A stretch of DNA of 64,000 nt from DATHGT01 sp035317605 (GTDB lineage: Bacteria > Methylomirabilota > Methylomirabilia > Rokubacteriales > CSP1-6): NCBI GenBank assembly GCA_035317605.1, contig DATHGT010000130.1, positions 1 through 64,000 on the forward strand, given 5' to 3'. The number at the start of each line of letters is the position of its first letter. Position 1 is the stretch's first letter. The position numbers were made by a program, and so were the translations under genes. Below, piece by piece: positions 7,811 to 15,963 of this stretch. The notes below the pieces were generated by a model. The model had not been told where the DNA came from. It did no database searches and worked only from the letters and a program-made list of their open reading frames with translations.

Positions 7811-8275
7811 TCACGCCATCGTCGTGGCAGTCACGGCGGTCGACGGAGCGCCGTCCATGCCGAGTAACTGCTCATAGTGTTGGACCACAAACGGGTGGTT
7901 GAGCAGAGGGCGGCCATCATGCTCTACCCAGGCATGCGCCTCGAAACCGGTTTGAGCATCCTTCCTGACACCAATTTTGATTGTTGACGGGAGCCCGGCG
8001 CACACCAGCAAGCGGTGAAGGGCGAGGGCTTGGCTCAGACACGTTGCCCCTGGAACCCACTGGCTCGCATGCCCCACCGCCCACTCCAATCGTTCCGCGC
8101 CCGATCCTTTGACCGAAACAACCTTTGGAGTACGGCGCGTCGCCAGCACGCGTTGCGTCAGCCAAAACGGCAGAAGCCAGAGCGCCACACGAATGACGGC
8201 AAGGAGAAACACGGCTCGAATCAGCACCCCACGCGTACGGAAGTCGAGGCGCCAGAGCCTTCGAAGGTTCTTCAT
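7811..8275 (-). CDS. Lasso-peptide leader peptidase B2 (transglutaminase-like)
   Basis: 154 residues. The N-terminal 40 contain a hydrophobic stretch (AVFLLAVIRVALWLLPFWL) that probably lies on the membrane. The transglutaminase-like protease core has the Cys nucleophile in GATCLSQALALHRLL (C79), the catalytic His in FEAHAWVEHDG (H114) and acidic residues just after. B2 proteins cut the leader from the core after B1 delivers it. The start overlaps the B1 stop as ATGA, and the stop is 1 nt before the cyclase ATG, so B1-B2-C form one coupled unit. Confidence 0.92.
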   Translation of the reverse strand: MKNLRRLWRLDFRTRGVLIRAVFLLAVIRVALWLLPFWLTQRVLATRRTPKVVSVKGSGAERLEWAVGHASQWVPGATCLSQALALHRLLVCAGLPSTIKIGVRKDAQTGFEAHAWVEHDGRPLLNHPFVVQHYEQLLGMDGAPSTAVTATTMA

Positions 8276-8550
8276 TCGGAGATCTCGACGAGGCCCTGTT
8301 CGGCCAGCTTGTTTAGTAAATCACGCAGGTCGGCTTCGAGCCGGGCCGCCTCGACGTCGTATTCCCCAAGCAACGTGGAGCGAAGTTCGGAAAACGTCTT
8401 CGGCTGTTGAACGAGGGTCCAGATGCGCGCGCCGACAGGATCCAGGCCGTAATACACGCCGCTCTTGAGGTGCAGGATCGCGGCCTCGCCCTGGAGGTCG
8501 CAGGAAACCTGGTCCTTGCTCACCGTGATTCGCGATGTGTCCGATAGCAT
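8272..8550 (-). CDS. Lasso-peptide B1 / PqqD-like RiPP recognition element
   Basis: 92 residues with the PqqD fold pattern: VSCDLQGEAAILHLKSGVYY, GLDPVGARIW, then a helical C terminus (VEAARLEADLRDLLNKLAEQGLV). Free-standing PqqD-like B1 proteins bind the Y-x2-P motif of the lasso leader and present it to B2. ATG 8550 shares one base with the carbamoyltransferase stop (TAATG), so the lasso genes are tied in translation to the upstream glycan gene. An in-frame extension to 8619 lies inside the upstream gene and is not needed. Confidence 0.9.
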   Translation of the reverse strand: MLSDTSRITVSKDQVSCDLQGEAAILHLKSGVYYGLDPVGARIWTLVQQPKTFSELRSTLLGEYDVEAARLEADLRDLLNKLAEQGLVEISE

Positions 8551-10298
8551 TAGGGCGCCATCTTCTCGATCGTCGTATGACCGATGACCAGCGTATCCAT
8601 TCTCGTCCGCAGGAAGCACTCCAGCGCCTCTCGCGGATGGTGGACGATCGGCTCGTTCTCGTTGAACGAGGTGTTCAAGAGCACGGGCACCCCGGTCTCC
8701 GCCTCAAACGCCTTGAGTAGCTGCCAGTACAGCGGGTTCGTTTTCGGGCTCACGGTCTGGAGACGGCCGCTGCCATCCACATGGGTGACGGCCGGGATGG
8801 TCTGACGCCTTTCAGGCCGCACCGGGTAGACCTGCACCATGAACGGGTCCGCCACGGCGCCGACGAAGTACTCGTCGAGGGCCTCCTCGAGGATAGACGG
8901 CGCGAAGGGACGGAATTTCTCGCGGAACTTGATCTTGCTGTTGATGATCTCCCGCATGTCAGCACGCCGGGGGTCGGCGAGGATGCTGCGGTTGCCCAGC
9001 GCACGCGCCCCCCACTCCATTCGTCCCTGGAACCATCCGACAATTCTACCCCGTGCCAGACGTTCTGCCGTCCAGCGGCATAGCTCTGTCGGGTCGGCGA
9101 TCGTCCGCACCGTGCAGCCCGTTTGGGCAATTTCGGTTCGGGCGAGATCGACCGCCTGGCCGACCTCGCCCTCGTTGAACTCAGGCCCCCAGTAGCCATG
9201 GTCCATCGTGAATCGCCGCGGCTGGCCGAGCGTCTGGTGCCAGACGTAGAGAGCGCCTCCGAGTGAAGTGCCGTTGTCGCCGGCCGCGGGCTGGACGTAG
9301 ACCTCGCGGAACGGCGTCCGCTCTCGGATCTTTCCGTTCAGCACGCTGTTCATGGCGCAGCCACCGGCGAGGCAGAGGCGCCCGAGGCCGGTGCGCTTTT
9401 GGAGCGCGTTCAGCACGTGGAGGGCGACCTCCTCGAACACCGCCTGGAGCGACGCGGCGATGGCTTCGTGCCGCGGCTCGATGGGATCGGTGGGCTGACG
9501 CGCCGGCCCGAGCAGCTGCTCGAGCTTCTGCGTGTACACCGGCCCGACCACGGGCTCGCCGTCGTCCCAGGTCATGCTGACCCCTTCCGACCAGTGGCGG
9601 AAGTACGACAGGTCCAGCTCGAAGCCGCCGCTCGCGCGGACGTGGACGAGCTGACGGATCCGGTCGACGAACGCTGGCTCGCCGTAGGGGGCCAGGCCCA
9701 TCACCTTGTACTCGTCTCCGTATTTCCAGAAGCCCAGGTATTGCGTGATCGCCAGGTACAGCTGGCCGAGCGAATGCGGAAAGTAGACGCGGGGGCCGAA
9801 CTTCAGCGTAGCGCCGCGGCCCACCGCGGTGGCGGTGCTCACGAAATCGCCGAACCCGTCGATGGAGCAGACCGCCGCCTCCTCGAACGGCGACGCGAAG
9901 AATGCCGACGCCAGGTGAGCGGGATGATGCTCGACCCAGTGCAGCCGGCGGTCGGCCGCCGTCCCCAGCGCGCCCACGATGCGGTCCTCGACCCGGTCGA
10001 CCTTGCCCGTGTTGCGCAGCCGCGCTCTCACGAGCCCGAGGCCCGGTCGGTGCCGTAGCGCGAACCACAACCGGCGCAGGTGGTTCGTCCTGAAGTCGCG
10101 CGAGATCGCCACATGGTCGACGTCATCGGGCGCGATCCCGCCGATCGACAGGCAGGCGGCGATGGCGTTCCGCGGGAACCCAGCCGCGTGCTTGATCCGG
10201 GTGAAGCGCTCCTCCTCCACGGCGGCCACGAGGTCGCCGTCGCGCAGCAGGGCGGCGGACACGTCCCCGTGATAGGCGTTGATCCCCAGGATATTCAT
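8550..10298 (-). CDS. Carbamoyltransferase (NodU/CmcH/TobZ family)
   Basis: 582 residues. It starts MNILGINAYHGDVSAALLRD with VAAVEEERFTRIKH. It then has CSIDGFGDF and HHPAHLASAFF of the Kae1-like domain, GDNGTSLGGALY, and the C-terminal YrdC-like ARALGNRSILADPR. The family makes a carbamoyl adenylate from carbamoyl phosphate and ATP and transfers the carbamoyl group to a sugar hydroxyl (nodulation factors, antibiotics). The start overlaps the GT2 stop as ATGA, and the stop overlaps the B1 start. The default reading is decoration of the exopolysaccharide. Because it is coupled to the lasso genes, action on the peptide is an open alternative. Confidence 0.9.
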   Translation of the reverse strand: MNILGINAYHGDVSAALLRDGDLVAAVEEERFTRIKHAAGFPRNAIAACLSIGGIAPDDVDHVAISRDFRTNHLRRLWFALRHRPGLGLVRARLRNTGKVDRVEDRIVGALGTAADRRLHWVEHHPAHLASAFFASPFEEAAVCSIDGFGDFVSTATAVGRGATLKFGPRVYFPHSLGQLYLAITQYLGFWKYGDEYKVMGLAPYGEPAFVDRIRQLVHVRASGGFELDLSYFRHWSEGVSMTWDDGEPVVGPVYTQKLEQLLGPARQPTDPIEPRHEAIAASLQAVFEEVALHVLNALQKRTGLGRLCLAGGCAMNSVLNGKIRERTPFREVYVQPAAGDNGTSLGGALYVWHQTLGQPRRFTMDHGYWGPEFNEGEVGQAVDLARTEIAQTGCTVRTIADPTELCRWTAERLARGRIVGWFQGRMEWGARALGNRSILADPRRADMREIINSKIKFREKFRPFAPSILEEALDEYFVGAVADPFMVQVYPVRPERRQTIPAVTHVDGSGRLQTVSPKTNPLYWQLLKAFEAETGVPVLLNTSFNENEPIVHHPREALECFLRTRMDTLVIGHTTIEKMAP

Positions 10299-11191
10299 GG
10301 CTGCCTCGCGCCCAGGGCTTCGCGCGCAGGGACCGAGGCCCGTCCGCGTCTGAGCTCGTCCAGGTAGATGTCGACCAGCACTCGATACCAGAAAGCCTGC
10401 AGGAAGTGGAACACGAACCCCTGCTTGCCGTCGAGGAACCCGAGCCGCACGAAATATCGGTACGAGAAGTAGAGCGCCGGCCTGACGTACAGGGGCAGCT
10501 TCTCCCAGGCCTGCTTCAACCGCGCCGTGCGCTGGTCCGGGTTGCCCCGCAGCGCAGGGGTCACGGGTCCCCATCCATCGCGGAGCGCCTCCACCCGCGC
10601 CTGCAGCGCCGCATAGCGAATGTGCTTGCCGAGCCAGAACGCGATGTCGGCCTCGCGCGCGTTGTCCTCGATCAGGTCGTGCTTCAACGTCCGGGTAGAA
10701 CCGGTGACGTAGAAATGGTGATCGATCAGATCGCGCTCGTCGATCCGCACCCGGCCGGCACGGAAGAGCTTCAGCAAGTACTTCGGGTAGTATCCGCCGT
10801 GACGAATCCAGCGGCCGCGGAAGATCTGGCGCCGGTTCACGTAGAGGCCCTCGATACCGTCGAGGCGCGCGCCGCCGCCGCCGAAGAGGTCGAGGATTTC
10901 CGCCTTGAGCTCGGGCGTCACGCGCTGGTCCGCGTCGAGTCCGAGCACCCACTCGTGCCGGATCGGTAGATGCTCCAGAGCCCACGACCACTGGCGCGAG
11001 TGGCTTTCGAACGTGTGCTCGACGACCTGGGCCTCGTATCTTGCGGCGATCGACTGCGTGGCATCGGTGCTCCGAGAATCCACCACGAAGAGATCGCCGA
11101 CCCATTCGGCCAGACTCTCGAGACACACGCCGATGTTCGGCTCCTCGTTGTACGTCAGCACGATGGCGGCGATTGGCGCCCGACCGCTCAT
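10295..11191 (-). CDS. GT2 glycosyltransferase (WaaE/KdtX-like)
   Basis: 298 residues, GT-A fold. The first strand and loop are IAAIVLTYNEEPNIGVCLESL, followed by DLFVVDSRSTDAT and the metal-binding GLDADQRV. YVNRRQIFRGRWIRHGGYYPK is typical of the LPS-core WaaE-like branch of GT2. These enzymes add sugars from nucleotide donors at the cytoplasmic membrane face. The ATG overlaps the upstream stop by four bases. Confidence 0.88.
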   Translation of the reverse strand: MSGRAPIAAIVLTYNEEPNIGVCLESLAEWVGDLFVVDSRSTDATQSIAARYEAQVVEHTFESHSRQWSWALEHLPIRHEWVLGLDADQRVTPELKAEILDLFGGGGARLDGIEGLYVNRRQIFRGRWIRHGGYYPKYLLKLFRAGRVRIDERDLIDHHFYVTGSTRTLKHDLIEDNAREADIAFWLGKHIRYAALQARVEALRDGWGPVTPALRGNPDQRTARLKQAWEKLPLYVRPALYFSYRYFVRLGFLDGKQGFVFHFLQAFWYRVLVDIYLDELRRGRASVPAREALGARQP

Positions 11192-12387
11192 CGAGACGCC
11201 ACCATCCTCGCCGGCCTCGGCGCGCCGACGATCTCGCGGTACAGCCCGAGCACCGCATGGGCCATCGCCTCGGCGCTGAACCGGGTCTCCGCCAGTCGGC
11301 CAGCGCCTTCCCCCAGGCGCCGGCGCAGCGGTGGATTGGCAATCAGGGTGGCGAGGGCCGTCGCCAGCGCCGGCACCTCACACGGTATGACCAAGCCGGC
11401 GCTTCCCTCGACCACCTCATGGTGGATGCCAACCTGGTCGGACACGACCACGGGCAGCCGGCTCGCCATCGCCTCGACGACGGCGAGACCGAAGTTCTCC
11501 GAGTAGGAAGGCAACACGAACAGATCGGCATCGGCCAGCGCCGCCCGCTTCTCGTGGTCGTCCAGCAGCCCGGCCCAGTAAACAGCATCGGCGAGACCCA
11601 GACGCTCGGATTCGCCGCGCAGCTTGCCCACGAAGGCCGGGTCGCCGTCGCCCGCGATGACGAGCCCCACGTCGGAGCGAGTGGATCGGACCCGCGCGAA
11701 AGCCGAAAGCAAGAGATCGAGCCCCTTCTTCGGATCGATGCGCGACAGGAACAATATGGTCGTCCGGCCGGCGAGATGGGGCGCGCGGCGGCGAATCCAG
11801 CCGCTGGCTGCCCGCTTCCGGAATGCCCCGACGTCGATCCCGTGCGGGATCACCGTCGCCCGGCCCGGCGCCTGCAGAAGCGCGGCCTCGCGACGCTCGG
11901 CCTCGCTCGTGTAGTGCACGCGGGCGGCGCCCGCCAGAATGCGCCGCTCGACCATGCCGAATGACAGCCGCTTGAGCAGAGGACGTCGCTGCTCCATCCC
12001 GAAGCGGTTCAGCGTGCCGAGGGGTCGGACAACGTATGGCACCCCGTACCGCCGGGCGTACACCGACGCCGGGAGGGTCGCGTAAGAAAACAGCGCGTGA
12101 ATGTGGACGAGGTCGTACTCGCGTACGTGAGCGGACAGCCAGCGCGTGAGCGGCCACGAGACCGTGTAGAACCGGGTCTGGCGGCGGAAATACCAGTAGG
12201 TCGTGTCGCCGTCCGACACCGGGCATCCGAGCGGAACATCGAGGCGCCCCGGACCGTCATCGTCTGTGGTGGCAACGTCGACCTCCACGCCAACGCGAGC
12301 CAGGCTGCGCGCGAGGGTCCGCATGGCGACGCTCGGGCCACCACGAAAAGGGCCGACCGACGGAATCACGTGGAGAGCCTTAAGCAA
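11188..12387 (-). CDS. GT4 glycosyltransferase
   Basis: 399 residues, GT-B fold. The N-terminal acceptor domain has HVIPSVGPFRGGPSVAMRTLA. The C-terminal donor domain has TTILFLSRIDPKKGLDLLLSAF, VIAGDGD and the retaining GT4 motif SYSENFGLAVVEAMASRLPVV, with the E-x7-E pair. I accept TTG at 12387 as start because a GGGAG sequence lies 9 nt upstream. It overlaps the previous gene by 8 nt. The sugar transferred cannot be predicted. Confidence 0.87.
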   Translation of the reverse strand: MLKALHVIPSVGPFRGGPSVAMRTLARSLARVGVEVDVATTDDDGPGRLDVPLGCPVSDGDTTYWYFRRQTRFYTVSWPLTRWLSAHVREYDLVHIHALFSYATLPASVYARRYGVPYVVRPLGTLNRFGMEQRRPLLKRLSFGMVERRILAGAARVHYTSEAERREAALLQAPGRATVIPHGIDVGAFRKRAASGWIRRRAPHLAGRTTILFLSRIDPKKGLDLLLSAFARVRSTRSDVGLVIAGDGDPAFVGKLRGESERLGLADAVYWAGLLDDHEKRAALADADLFVLPSYSENFGLAVVEAMASRLPVVVSDQVGIHHEVVEGSAGLVIPCEVPALATALATLIANPPLRRRLGEGAGRLAETRFSAEAMAHAVLGLYREIVGAPRPARMVASR

Positions 12388-13420
12388 GGTCCAGGGCTCC
12401 CACGAGACCGCGCTCGAAGTGCTCCCGGGTGTATCGGGACGCGTAGCGAGCGCGGCCGGCCTCGGACCAGCGATCCCACTCCGGGCCGGGGGTCAACAAG
12501 CGGACGACAGCATCCGCGACATCTCGTGGCCGACGAGGGTCCACGGCGAGCCCGGCTTCGGGCGGGTTGACGACTTCACGGCCCGCGTCCAGCGTGCTCA
12601 CGAGACACGGGCGACCCGCGCGCATGGCTTCGACGTAGACCAGGCCAAAGCCCTCACCGGCGCTCGGCATGACCAGGCAGCGGCAGCGGCGCAGGAGGTC
12701 GTCCTTCTCGGCGTCGCTGACCAGGCCGGAAAATCGAATGGAAGCGCCCAAGCCGAGTGCTCGCGAGTCCTGCTCGAGAGCCGGGCGAAGGTCGCCGTCA
12801 CCCACGATCCACAGCTCGGCGCCAGGCAACTGTTCGAGCACCATCTTCCAGGCCGCGATGACCTCGCGGTGGCCCTTGTAATCTTCGTCCCGCAGTAAAC
12901 GGCCGACCATGAGCGCGGCCGGCGGCGAACCGTCAGGCGCGACGGGGAAGGTTGGGCTGTTCAGGCCAAGCGGGACCGTGACGTGCGGCGCGTCGCCGAA
13001 CGCGGGATTCGCGGTGACGAACCGCTGCCACGTGTAGTCGCTGTTGCTCAGAAAGACGTCACCGGCGCGGAGCGCGCGACGACTGATCCATTCGAGGCGT
13101 CGAAATGCCTCGATGCCGTGAAGGTAAATGAACACTCGCGACCCCGGTCGGCGCACGTACGGCAACAGCTTCACCAGGTCAAGGTGCCACACGAGCACGG
13201 TGCCCGCGGTCCTTCGCGCGCGTAGCGCGAGTACGATGGCCCCCATGCGGGAGCGGGCCGTCACGATATTGCGGCTCTGAGCTGCCTGCCGCTCGCCGTA
13301 CATCACGAGCCGCGCGCCTCCATTGTTCGACGTCGCTCTCGAAATCGCTTCCCACGCGACGCGTCCACTCGCCTGGACGCCGCCGAAGACAGACAGCGAC
13401 GGACAGAGCGTCAACACCAT
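12380..13420 (-). CDS. GT4 glycosyltransferase
   Basis: 346 residues. It starts MVLTLCPSLSVFGGVQASGR, the glycine-rich acceptor loop of GT4 enzymes. It later has ALMVGRLLRDEDYKGHREVIAAW, LWIVGDGDLRP and the donor-binding PSAGEGFGLVYVEAMRAGRP. The ATG at 13420 has a GGTGGAG ribosome site and overlaps the polymerase gene by 10 nt. A much longer frame upstream runs through the polymerase gene and is not used. Confidence 0.87.
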   Translation of the reverse strand: MVLTLCPSLSVFGGVQASGRVAWEAISRATSNNGGARLVMYGERQAAQSRNIVTARSRMGAIVLALRARRTAGTVLVWHLDLVKLLPYVRRPGSRVFIYLHGIEAFRRLEWISRRALRAGDVFLSNSDYTWQRFVTANPAFGDAPHVTVPLGLNSPTFPVAPDGSPPAALMVGRLLRDEDYKGHREVIAAWKMVLEQLPGAELWIVGDGDLRPALEQDSRALGLGASIRFSGLVSDAEKDDLLRRCRCLVMPSAGEGFGLVYVEAMRAGRPCLVSTLDAGREVVNPPEAGLAVDPRRPRDVADAVVRLLTPGPEWDRWSEAGRARYASRYTREHFERGLVGALDLA

Positions 13421-14796
13421 GATGCGGCTCCACCCGACGACATAGCCAACGAGTCTTGCGTGGCCGCGGCTGGCGCCTGGGGGCGCAGACGGAGGAAGAC
13501 ATAACGGTTGATGAGCATCGCGGCCACTGCCGCGGCGGCCGCGCTCGACGTGATTTCCATCAGGGAACCGCCCGCCTGAAGCAATGCCGTACCCGGCACA
13601 TACCACAGCACGAAGCCCGGCCAATCGCCGACGACCACCCGGCTTCGCGCGATGCTGTCGACGCTGGCGATGACGGTTCCGAGGAGGAGAAAGCCGATGA
13701 CGACTCCAGCAGTGCCGAAGTTGATGTAGAACTCCAGCACCTGTCCCATGCCGACGCTGGTGTTCTCCTCGAAGGTTATCCCCGTGTAGCGGGACACCCA
13801 AGTTCCGCTGCCCGCCGCCATGGGCTTGTCCGGCCAGATAATACGCGGAACGAGCGCCCAGAACGCCTCGAGCACCGTTTCACCGCGGGCGAATGCGTCC
13901 GGGTTCGAAGCGATGTAATCGACGGCCGCCCCGACCAGCGTGTTCTGATTCAAACGGCTGTCGATGCGCTCCAGATGATCGGTGTCGTACGGGTCGAACC
14001 ACTCGAACGCTCGCACCATATCCTCGACCTTCTGGAACCGGGCCGTCAAGTCGCCTCCCGTCCACACGACGTCTCGGATGTCCCTCCGGTCACGCATGTA
14101 CGTGACGTAGATGGACAGGCCCAGGTACACGCACAGCATCGCCAGCAGCGCGCCCCGAGGCCCGATTCCGCGTAGGCTCACCAATAGAGTGACGACCATC
14201 ACGAGCGCGATCGCACCGAAACCCAGAAAGCCTGCCGAGATGAGCGTGAAGAGAGGCAGCCACATAGCGGCCGCAACCCAGGCCAGGAACGCGAACTTCT
14301 TCGCGGATCGCAGGGCGACCCACGCCGAGAGTCCGAGCCCAACGAGAAGGAACGCGCGTCCCGTGCCGATGACGGCGCTGACCGTCGGAATGCGCCCGAG
14401 AAAGGTGGCGGACAGCAAGTAAAACAGAATGCCGACGGCGAAATAGACCTTGGCGAGGGTGGGTTCGGGTGCCGTCGTGACCGCGATGTTCTTCGTCACC
14501 CCGAACAGCCTCGCGACGAATGGCGCGATGACAACGGCTCCCACGCCAAAGCCGAGCAGTCCGTACACGGTCTGCTCCAGCCCGAGCTCGACCATCCCCG
14601 GATCGCTTCCGGTCCAGTCCCAGGGGAACAGGTATATCGCCGCGCCCACCCCGTGGAAGGCCGTCAGCTGTACCAGATATGTCAGCGTGAGCCCGACGCC
14701 GCCGATGCTCCGCCTCCAGCGCACGATCGCGATGACGGCGAGCGCGATTCCCCAGATGCCCAACCAGACGGCCAGACGGGAAGCGTCACCGACCAT
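13411..14796 (-). CDS. Putative polysaccharide polymerase (Wzy-like), polytopic membrane protein
   Basis: 461 residues with about ten or more hydrophobic helices (for example WLGIWGIALAVIAIVRW, GLGLSAWVAL, LLAMLCVYLGLSIYV). A large extracytoplasmic loop of about 150 residues contains FEWFDPYDTDHLERIDSR and WALVPRIIWPDKP. This organisation, and the late R-x-x-W-P-D-K-P, match O-antigen/EPS polymerase-like proteins, which share little sequence. The neighbours are glycosyltransferases. An ABC exporter is also present in this block, so the need for a Wzy-type polymerase is uncertain and the call rests on topology and context. Confidence 0.65.
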   Translation of the reverse strand: MVGDASRLAVWLGIWGIALAVIAIVRWRRSIGGVGLTLTYLVQLTAFHGVGAAIYLFPWDWTGSDPGMVELGLEQTVYGLLGFGVGAVVIAPFVARLFGVTKNIAVTTAPEPTLAKVYFAVGILFYLLSATFLGRIPTVSAVIGTGRAFLLVGLGLSAWVALRSAKKFAFLAWVAAAMWLPLFTLISAGFLGFGAIALVMVVTLLVSLRGIGPRGALLAMLCVYLGLSIYVTYMRDRRDIRDVVWTGGDLTARFQKVEDMVRAFEWFDPYDTDHLERIDSRLNQNTLVGAAVDYIASNPDAFARGETVLEAFWALVPRIIWPDKPMAAGSGTWVSRYTGITFEENTSVGMGQVLEFYINFGTAGVVIGFLLLGTVIASVDSIARSRVVVGDWPGFVLWYVPGTALLQAGGSLMEITSSAAAAAVAAMLINRYVFLRLRPQAPAAATQDSLAMSSGGAASWC

Positions 14797-14802
14797 GGAC
14801 GA

Positions 14803-15963
14803 TCACCGCCCCTCCAGGCAAAGCGCCTCGAAATCGGCCGCGACCTGCCGCCAGTCGCGGGGCTTGAATGCGGCATAGACACGCGACGCCATCTCCGCGA
14901 GCTCTGAACGATTGGCGGCGCACCACCCCAGCCGTTCGATGAATGCTTGCGGATCCCGGATCGGCACGATCCAGCCGTTACGGCCCTCGTCGATGAAGTC
15001 GGGGCCACTGCAATTCGGGGTCGTGATGATCGGCAGTCCGGCCGCCGCTGCCTGCGCGAGCACGACGGCATAGCCGTCTTGCACGGTCGGAAAGATGAAC
15101 ACGTCGGCCCAATCATAGTGCTCTCGCAGTCGCGCTTGCGGGACCTTGCCGACGATCTCCGCGTTTCCCCGAAGCGCGCGCATCAGCTTGCCGACTTCGG
15201 GCGTCACGGCACCGACCATCCGCAGGTGGAAGGCCTCGCGCGGCAACGCGGCAGCGATCCGAGCCGAATCCCACGTCCCCTTCTGCCAGGACAGCGCCCC
15301 CACGTACAACACGCGCAGCGGGTGGTTGGCCTGAAGACGTCGGCACCGCGCTTCGACAACAGCGGCCGGCGGTCGGAACCGCGACAGATCCGAGCCCAAC
15401 GGCAGCCATCGCAGGCGCTCGGGAGGCACGCCGTTCGCCACGAAGCTGTCCCAGGCAAAGCGTGAAAGCACGACGAGCCGATCGGCCAGCGCGTACTCCC
15501 GCTCCTCGCGGGCGATCATCCACCGACTGGGGCCGGGCACGCGCCCGCCCACTCGATCCGCCTCAGTCTTCAGGAGGTGCGCCTGGGTCCGGATGTGGGC
15601 CGACCCGCGCATGACGAAGTCCAGCCCCGGCGTCCGCTCGCGAAGCACCTCCTCAGCCACCCCGGTCCAGATATGCTTGACGTCGTAGTTCGTGGCGCGT
15701 AGGGCGCGAGCGGCCCAGCGACCAAACAGCGTGTGCATGAACCGATCGCGAACTTCTGCGAAGGGCAAGCCGTCACGCAGCAGCACCCGCCCGAGACCAC
15801 CATGAAGCGGAAACGACCGCACGTTCTCGCTCGGAACCCGAAAGCGGCTGACGGCGAACATCGGGTAGCTCGTGAAGATGGTGACGTCGTGGTCTCGCTC
15901 CAGCAACGCCCGCGACAGATCGAACGCGTGGAACCGGCCGTGGACGACGATCGCGAGCTTCAT
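14803..15963 (-). CDS. GT4 glycosyltransferase
   Basis: 386 residues, GT-B fold. It begins MKLAIVVHGRFHAFDLSRALLERDHDVTIFTSYP. The donor domain has RVLYVGALSWQKGTWDSARIA, VGKVPQARLREHYDWADVFIFPTVQDGYAVVLAQAAAAGLPI. The usual glutamate is replaced in the F-P-x-x-x-D-G-x-x-V-V-L-A-Q-A motif, which departs slightly from the canonical E-x7-E. The ATG overlaps the upstream stop as ATGA. It probably adds one residue of the repeat unit. Confidence 0.85.
   Translation of the reverse strand: MKLAIVVHGRFHAFDLSRALLERDHDVTIFTSYPMFAVSRFRVPSENVRSFPLHGGLGRVLLRDGLPFAEVRDRFMHTLFGRWAARALRATNYDVKHIWTGVAEEVLRERTPGLDFVMRGSAHIRTQAHLLKTEADRVGGRVPGPSRWMIAREEREYALADRLVVLSRFAWDSFVANGVPPERLRWLPLGSDLSRFRPPAAVVEARCRRLQANHPLRVLYVGALSWQKGTWDSARIAAALPREAFHLRMVGAVTPEVGKLMRALRGNAEIVGKVPQARLREHYDWADVFIFPTVQDGYAVVLAQAAAAGLPIITTPNCSGPDFIDEGRNGWIVPIRDPQAFIERLGWCAANRSELAEMASRVYAAFKPRDWRQVAADFEALCLEGR

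Noticed and set aside
8550..11342. A 930-codon reading of the carbamoyltransferase with a long N-terminal extension
   Set aside because: The first 350 codons run through the GT2 gene in another frame; the family starts at MNILGINAYHGD (ATG 10298).
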